Of a stretch of DNA of 64,000 nucleotides, positions 61,485 through 64,000 are shown piece by piece (within the stretch, counting starts at the first letter, position 1; each line of letters opens with the position of its first letter). Below the pieces are notes generated by a model. The model had not been told where the DNA came from and did no database searches. It was given only the letters and a program-made list of their open reading frames with translations. Both the position numbers and the translations under genes were made by a program. This DNA comes from [Flexibacter] sp. ATCC 35208 (GTDB taxonomy: Bacteria; Bacteroidota; Bacteroidia; Chitinophagales; Chitinophagaceae): assembly GCF_001975825.1 (NCBI RefSeq), contig NZ_MTKN01000030.1, positions 212-64,211 on the forward strand. Reading direction: 5' to 3'.

Positions 61485-63224
61485 ATGAAAAAAATTTCCC
61501 TGGCCATTTTTGTAGTAATCCTACTATTGGTTTCCTACAAAACATACGAAAAAAGTACTACACGTAGGAAAGAAAATAGTGCATCCGTATATTATAATGG
61601 TGACATTCTAACTATGGAAGGCCAAAACGCTAATTATGCAGAAGCAGTGGTCGTGAAAGACGCAAAAATTACATTCACAGGACATAAGGCGGAAGCGATA
61701 AAACAGGCCGGAGAAGGATATGTCCTGGTCGATTTAGAAGGGAAAACGATGATGCCCGGATTTGTGGAACCTCATGTACATCCATCCATTGCAGCTTCTA
61801 TCTTACCAAATGAAATTATTGCTCCTTACGATTGGGTACTGCCAACAGAAACCCAAAAAGGAGTTATTGGACACGATGCCTACATCAAGGCATTGACGGA
61901 ATCGATTCAAAAAAATGCTAAGGCAGGTGAAGTATACTGGATTTGGGGATACCATCAATTATGGCACGGTGATTTAAATAGAGATATGTTAAATAAAATT
62001 TCTCCCGATAAACCCATTGCAGTATTACATCGTTCCTTTCACGAGGTATTTTTGAACGACAAATCAATAGAATTAATGAAAATTAAAAAAGCAGATTTTA
62101 AAGGAAACCCCCAGGTAGAATGGGAAAGAGGTCACTTTTTTGAAGGCGGATGGTTAGGATTAGTTCCAAAAATTGCACAATGGTTCATAGTGCCCTCCAG
62201 ATATTCCAAAGGTTTGGTATTAATGACTCAGCTTATCCGGAAAAATGGCATAACAACAATAGCTGAACCTGGTTTTCCAAGTTCTGATTTTAATATGGAA
62301 TATAGTTTACTCAAAAAGGAAATGGATAAGAATCCACCTTATTCTGTATACCTCATTCCTAGCGGTACCCAGTTGTATAGTATGAAAGGGAATAGTAATG
62401 AAAAGGCAGAAGCGTATATGGAAGAATTACCTGCAAAATATAATACAACAAACATTATGTTTTTACCTAAACAAGTAAAACTTTTTTCTGATGGCGCAAT
62501 CTACTCACAATTGATGCGTATGGAAGGTGGTTACACCGATGGACACCAAGGCGAATGGATGACTCCTTTGGATTTATTGAAAGTACAAGTGAAATTTTAC
62601 TGGGATGCGGGTTATAAAATTCATGTGCACGCCAATGGTGACCAAGGTATTCAGCAAGTACTGGATTATGTGACCGAGAATGAAAAGAATAATCCGCGAA
62701 AAGACCATCGATTCACCCTACATCACATGGGCTATTTCTCCGACAAACAAGCACAGGAAGTAAAAGACTTGGGCATTGAAGCATCTGTTAACCCTTATTA
62801 TTTGTGGGCTTTGGCTGATAAATATTCCGAAAAAGGATTAGGAAAAGAGAGAGGGGAGAATTTAGTTCGAATCAAATCATTGACCAGCCGGGGAGTTCCG
62901 GTATCTTTCCACTCGGATTTTGCAATGGCTCCAATTGAACCATTAACACTGGCCTGGACCGCAGTCAACAGAGTTACATCACAGAATAGTAGATTTTCAC
63001 AAGACCAACGAATCGATACTTACCTGGCTTTGAAAGGCATCACGATTACCGCAGCAAGAACATTGGATTTAGAAAATGAAATAGGTTCCATAAAAACAGG
63101 AAAAACTGCGGATTTTACTATCCTTTCCGAAAATCCCTTAAAAATTGATCCTTTAAAGATTAAAGATATTAAAGTTATTGGAACTGTTTATCACGGCAAA
63201 CGATTTGATAATACTAAACAATAA
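61485..63224 (+). CDS. YtcJ-like amidohydrolase (amidohydrolase family 3), exported
   Basis: 579 residues with an N-terminal hydrophobic segment (I-F-V-V-I-L-L-L-V) as signal anchor. The metal-binding motif P-G-F-V-E-P-H-V-H-P, the later H-V-H-A-N-G-D, H-H-M-G and S-F-H-S-D-F-A residues, and the C-terminal K-T-A-D-F-T-I-L belong to the YtcJ/AepA-type amidohydrolase clade. It hydrolyses an unidentified amide. Third gene of a same-strand block with two outer-membrane proteins, suggesting uptake and breakdown of a specific compound. Confidence 0.9.
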   Translation: MKKISLAIFVVILLLVSYKTYEKSTTRRKENSASVYYNGDILTMEGQNANYAEAVVVKDAKITFTGHKAEAIKQAGEGYVLVDLEGKTMMPGFVEPHVHPSIAASILPNEIIAPYDWVLPTETQKGVIGHDAYIKALTESIQKNAKAGEVYWIWGYHQLWHGDLNRDMLNKISPDKPIAVLHRSFHEVFLNDKSIELMKIKKADFKGNPQVEWERGHFFEGGWLGLVPKIAQWFIVPSRYSKGLVLMTQLIRKNGITTIAEPGFPSSDFNMEYSLLKKEMDKNPPYSVYLIPSGTQLYSMKGNSNEKAEAYMEELPAKYNTTNIMFLPKQVKLFSDGAIYSQLMRMEGGYTDGHQGEWMTPLDLLKVQVKFYWDAGYKIHVHANGDQGIQQVLDYVTENEKNNPRKDHRFTLHHMGYFSDKQAQEVKDLGIEASVNPYYLWALADKYSEKGLGKERGENLVRIKSLTSRGVPVSFHSDFAMAPIEPLTLAWTAVNRVTSQNSRFSQDQRIDTYLALKGITITAARTLDLENEIGSIKTGKTADFTILSENPLKIDPLKIKDIKVIGTVYHGKRFDNTKQ

Positions 63225-63252
63225 TTATAAACTATAAATAAATAAAGTGACC

Positions 63253-63375
63253 TTAGGTACGATCACTATGCTCTCGTGGACGACCTTTGCCGTCTGAACG
63301 AATAGCAGCGGGTGGTATTAATGGGGATATCAAAGACCATTGCTCATCTGTAAGATATTTTCGTCTGGTTGCCAT
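63253..63375 (-). pseudogene. N-terminal fragment of an IS5-family transposase
   Basis: Forty codons from ATG 63375 read M-A-T-R-R-K-Y-L-T-D-E-Q-W, L-I-P-P and G-K-G-R-P-R-E-H-S-D-R, the DUF4096-type start of IS5/IS1182-like transposases. A stop follows at 63253 and nothing of the DDE domain remains. The frame is also open upstream to about 63500 (L-F-D-A-W-I-S-A-I-A-K-K-D), but that stretch resembles no transposase I know. Confidence 0.75.
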
Positions 63376-63578
63376 GTAGCAAAGATCTGAATATTTGTCT
63401 TTCTTAGCAATAGCGGAGATCCAAGCGTCAAACAGGAAAGTAAAAGGATAAACAAAATTTTGTGGTGATAGAAATGAAATTGTGAATAGGTTCTTTTATT
63501 CAATTATGCTACAAATAAGAGTAACAAGAATACTGATTAGCTAAATCCTTCTAATCTAATCAGTATTCCTTTTTCAAG

Positions 63579-64000
63579 CTATATCTTTTTTTTGTAAATG
63601 GATTTACCTTCTTTTATGGTTTCCAATACTTGAATCTTAATGATTTCTTTAGGTTCCACTTTTAAAGGGTTTTTATCAAGTATAGTAAAATCTGCAAGTT
63701 TCCCCTTTTCAATTGAGCCTTTCTTATCTTGTTCAAAGTATTGATAAGCGGCCCATGAAGTGATGGAACGTAATGCATCGTAAGGACTGATTCTCTCATC
63801 AGGGCCTATAATATCTCCTGAACGACTAATTCTATTTACTACAGAATACATGATCATTATACTGCTTGGTAAGGCAACAGGAGCATCATGATGCTCTGTG
63901 AATATCATCCCTTTTTTAAGTGCTGTTTGCGCAGGAGAAATTTTGTACGCCCGATCTTTTCCCAAGGTTACATCTCTATGCCAGTCTCCCCAATAATAAG
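63579..64000 (-). CDS. YtcJ-like amidohydrolase, C-terminal part (5' end outside window)
   Basis: The frame is open to the right edge, so about 140 C-terminal residues are visible. Amidohydrolase family 3 signatures are present: M-I-F-T-E-H-H-D-A-P-V, S-V-V-N-R-I, I-S-P-Y-D-A-L-R-S-I-T and G-K-L-A-D-F-T-I-L-D-K-N-P. It is related to the amidohydrolase at 61485-63224 but is not a recent duplicate. It lies beyond the IS5 fragment and in the same AT-rich style as its neighbour. Confidence 0.88.
   Translation of the reverse strand, partial: YYWGDWHRDVTLGKDRAYKISPAQTALKKGMIFTEHHDAPVALPSSIMIMYSVVNRISRSGDIIGPDERISPYDALRSITSWAAYQYFEQDKKGSIEKGKLADFTILDKNPLKVEPKEIIKIQVLETIKEGKSIYKKKI

Noticed and set aside
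1..64000. CRISPR array, rRNA operon, SusC/SusD pair or complete prophage
   Set aside because: None was found: the only regular repeats are the protein-coding 273-base units, and the collar protein has no phage neighbours.

Overview
The window looks like a chromosomal stretch from a Chitinophaga-like member of the Bacteroidota (Chitinophagaceae). Supporting signs are a PorP/SprF protein, three type IX secretion (T9SS) cargo proteins with C-terminal sorting domains, a GH18 chitinase, a pectate-lyase-like protein and a GH28 enzyme. MacB/FtsX permeases, 7TMR-DISM histidine kinases, DUF2461, DUF72 and DUF4256 proteins, and TAnnTTTG-type promoter boxes point the same way. The genus is inference; no rRNA or core marker gene is present. 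No CRISPR array, SusC/SusD pair or intact prophage was seen.

Layout. 1-3.8 kb: the 3' part of a giant tandem-repeat T9SS adhesin, overlapped by a porP/sprF gene. 3.8-4.04 kb: three tightly packed tRNA-like genes on the minus strand, with glycine-type anticodons in at least two. 4.06-12.7 kb, minus strand: a ketopantoate-reductase family enzyme, a two-component module with its own membrane protein, a lipoprotein, a lone triple tail-collar protein, a small membrane protein and an ABC permease. 12.8-36.9 kb: mainly catabolic and accessory genes. These are a sulfatase (and at 27.5 kb a matching anaerobic sulfatase maturase), an Omp85-type barrel, a LysR/MFS divergent pair, a GNAT enzyme behind a structured leader, a Tat-exported Gfo/Idh oxidoreductase, a TetR/SDR operon, an AAA+/VWA pair, esterases, a pectate-lyase-like protein, a serine beta-lactamase-like hydrolase and the chitinase. 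37-40.4 kb is a scar zone with an ABC-F remnant, a frameshifted SUFU gene and a frameshifted truncated fragment.

The most distinctive locus is 44441-47048. It is a two-gene operon for a Family 2A encapsulin shell and its cargo, a SufS-type cysteine desulfurase with a ~165-residue low-complexity N-terminal extension. The genes overlap by 14 bases and end in a hairpin terminator. By analogy with characterised Family 2A systems this should be a protein nanocompartment handling sulfur from cysteine. It is a known family rather than an undescribed one, but here it appears as a minimal version without the rhodanese or serine acetyltransferase partners sometimes found nearby.

47-56 kb holds an ArsR/SRPBCC pair with a decayed duplicate, then a minus-strand block: a ten-TM-like membrane protein, a 7TM sensor kinase, a LuxR-type regulator, an outer-membrane protein and a papain-like lipoprotein protease. 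56-64 kb is a plastic region with an unknown protein, a 5'-truncated epoxide hydrolase, tRNA-3'-end-like scars, a wrecked IS256-family element and an IS5-family fragment. These surround a visibly more AT-rich block (two outer-membrane proteins and a YtcJ-like amidohydrolase). A second YtcJ-like amidohydrolase runs off the right edge.
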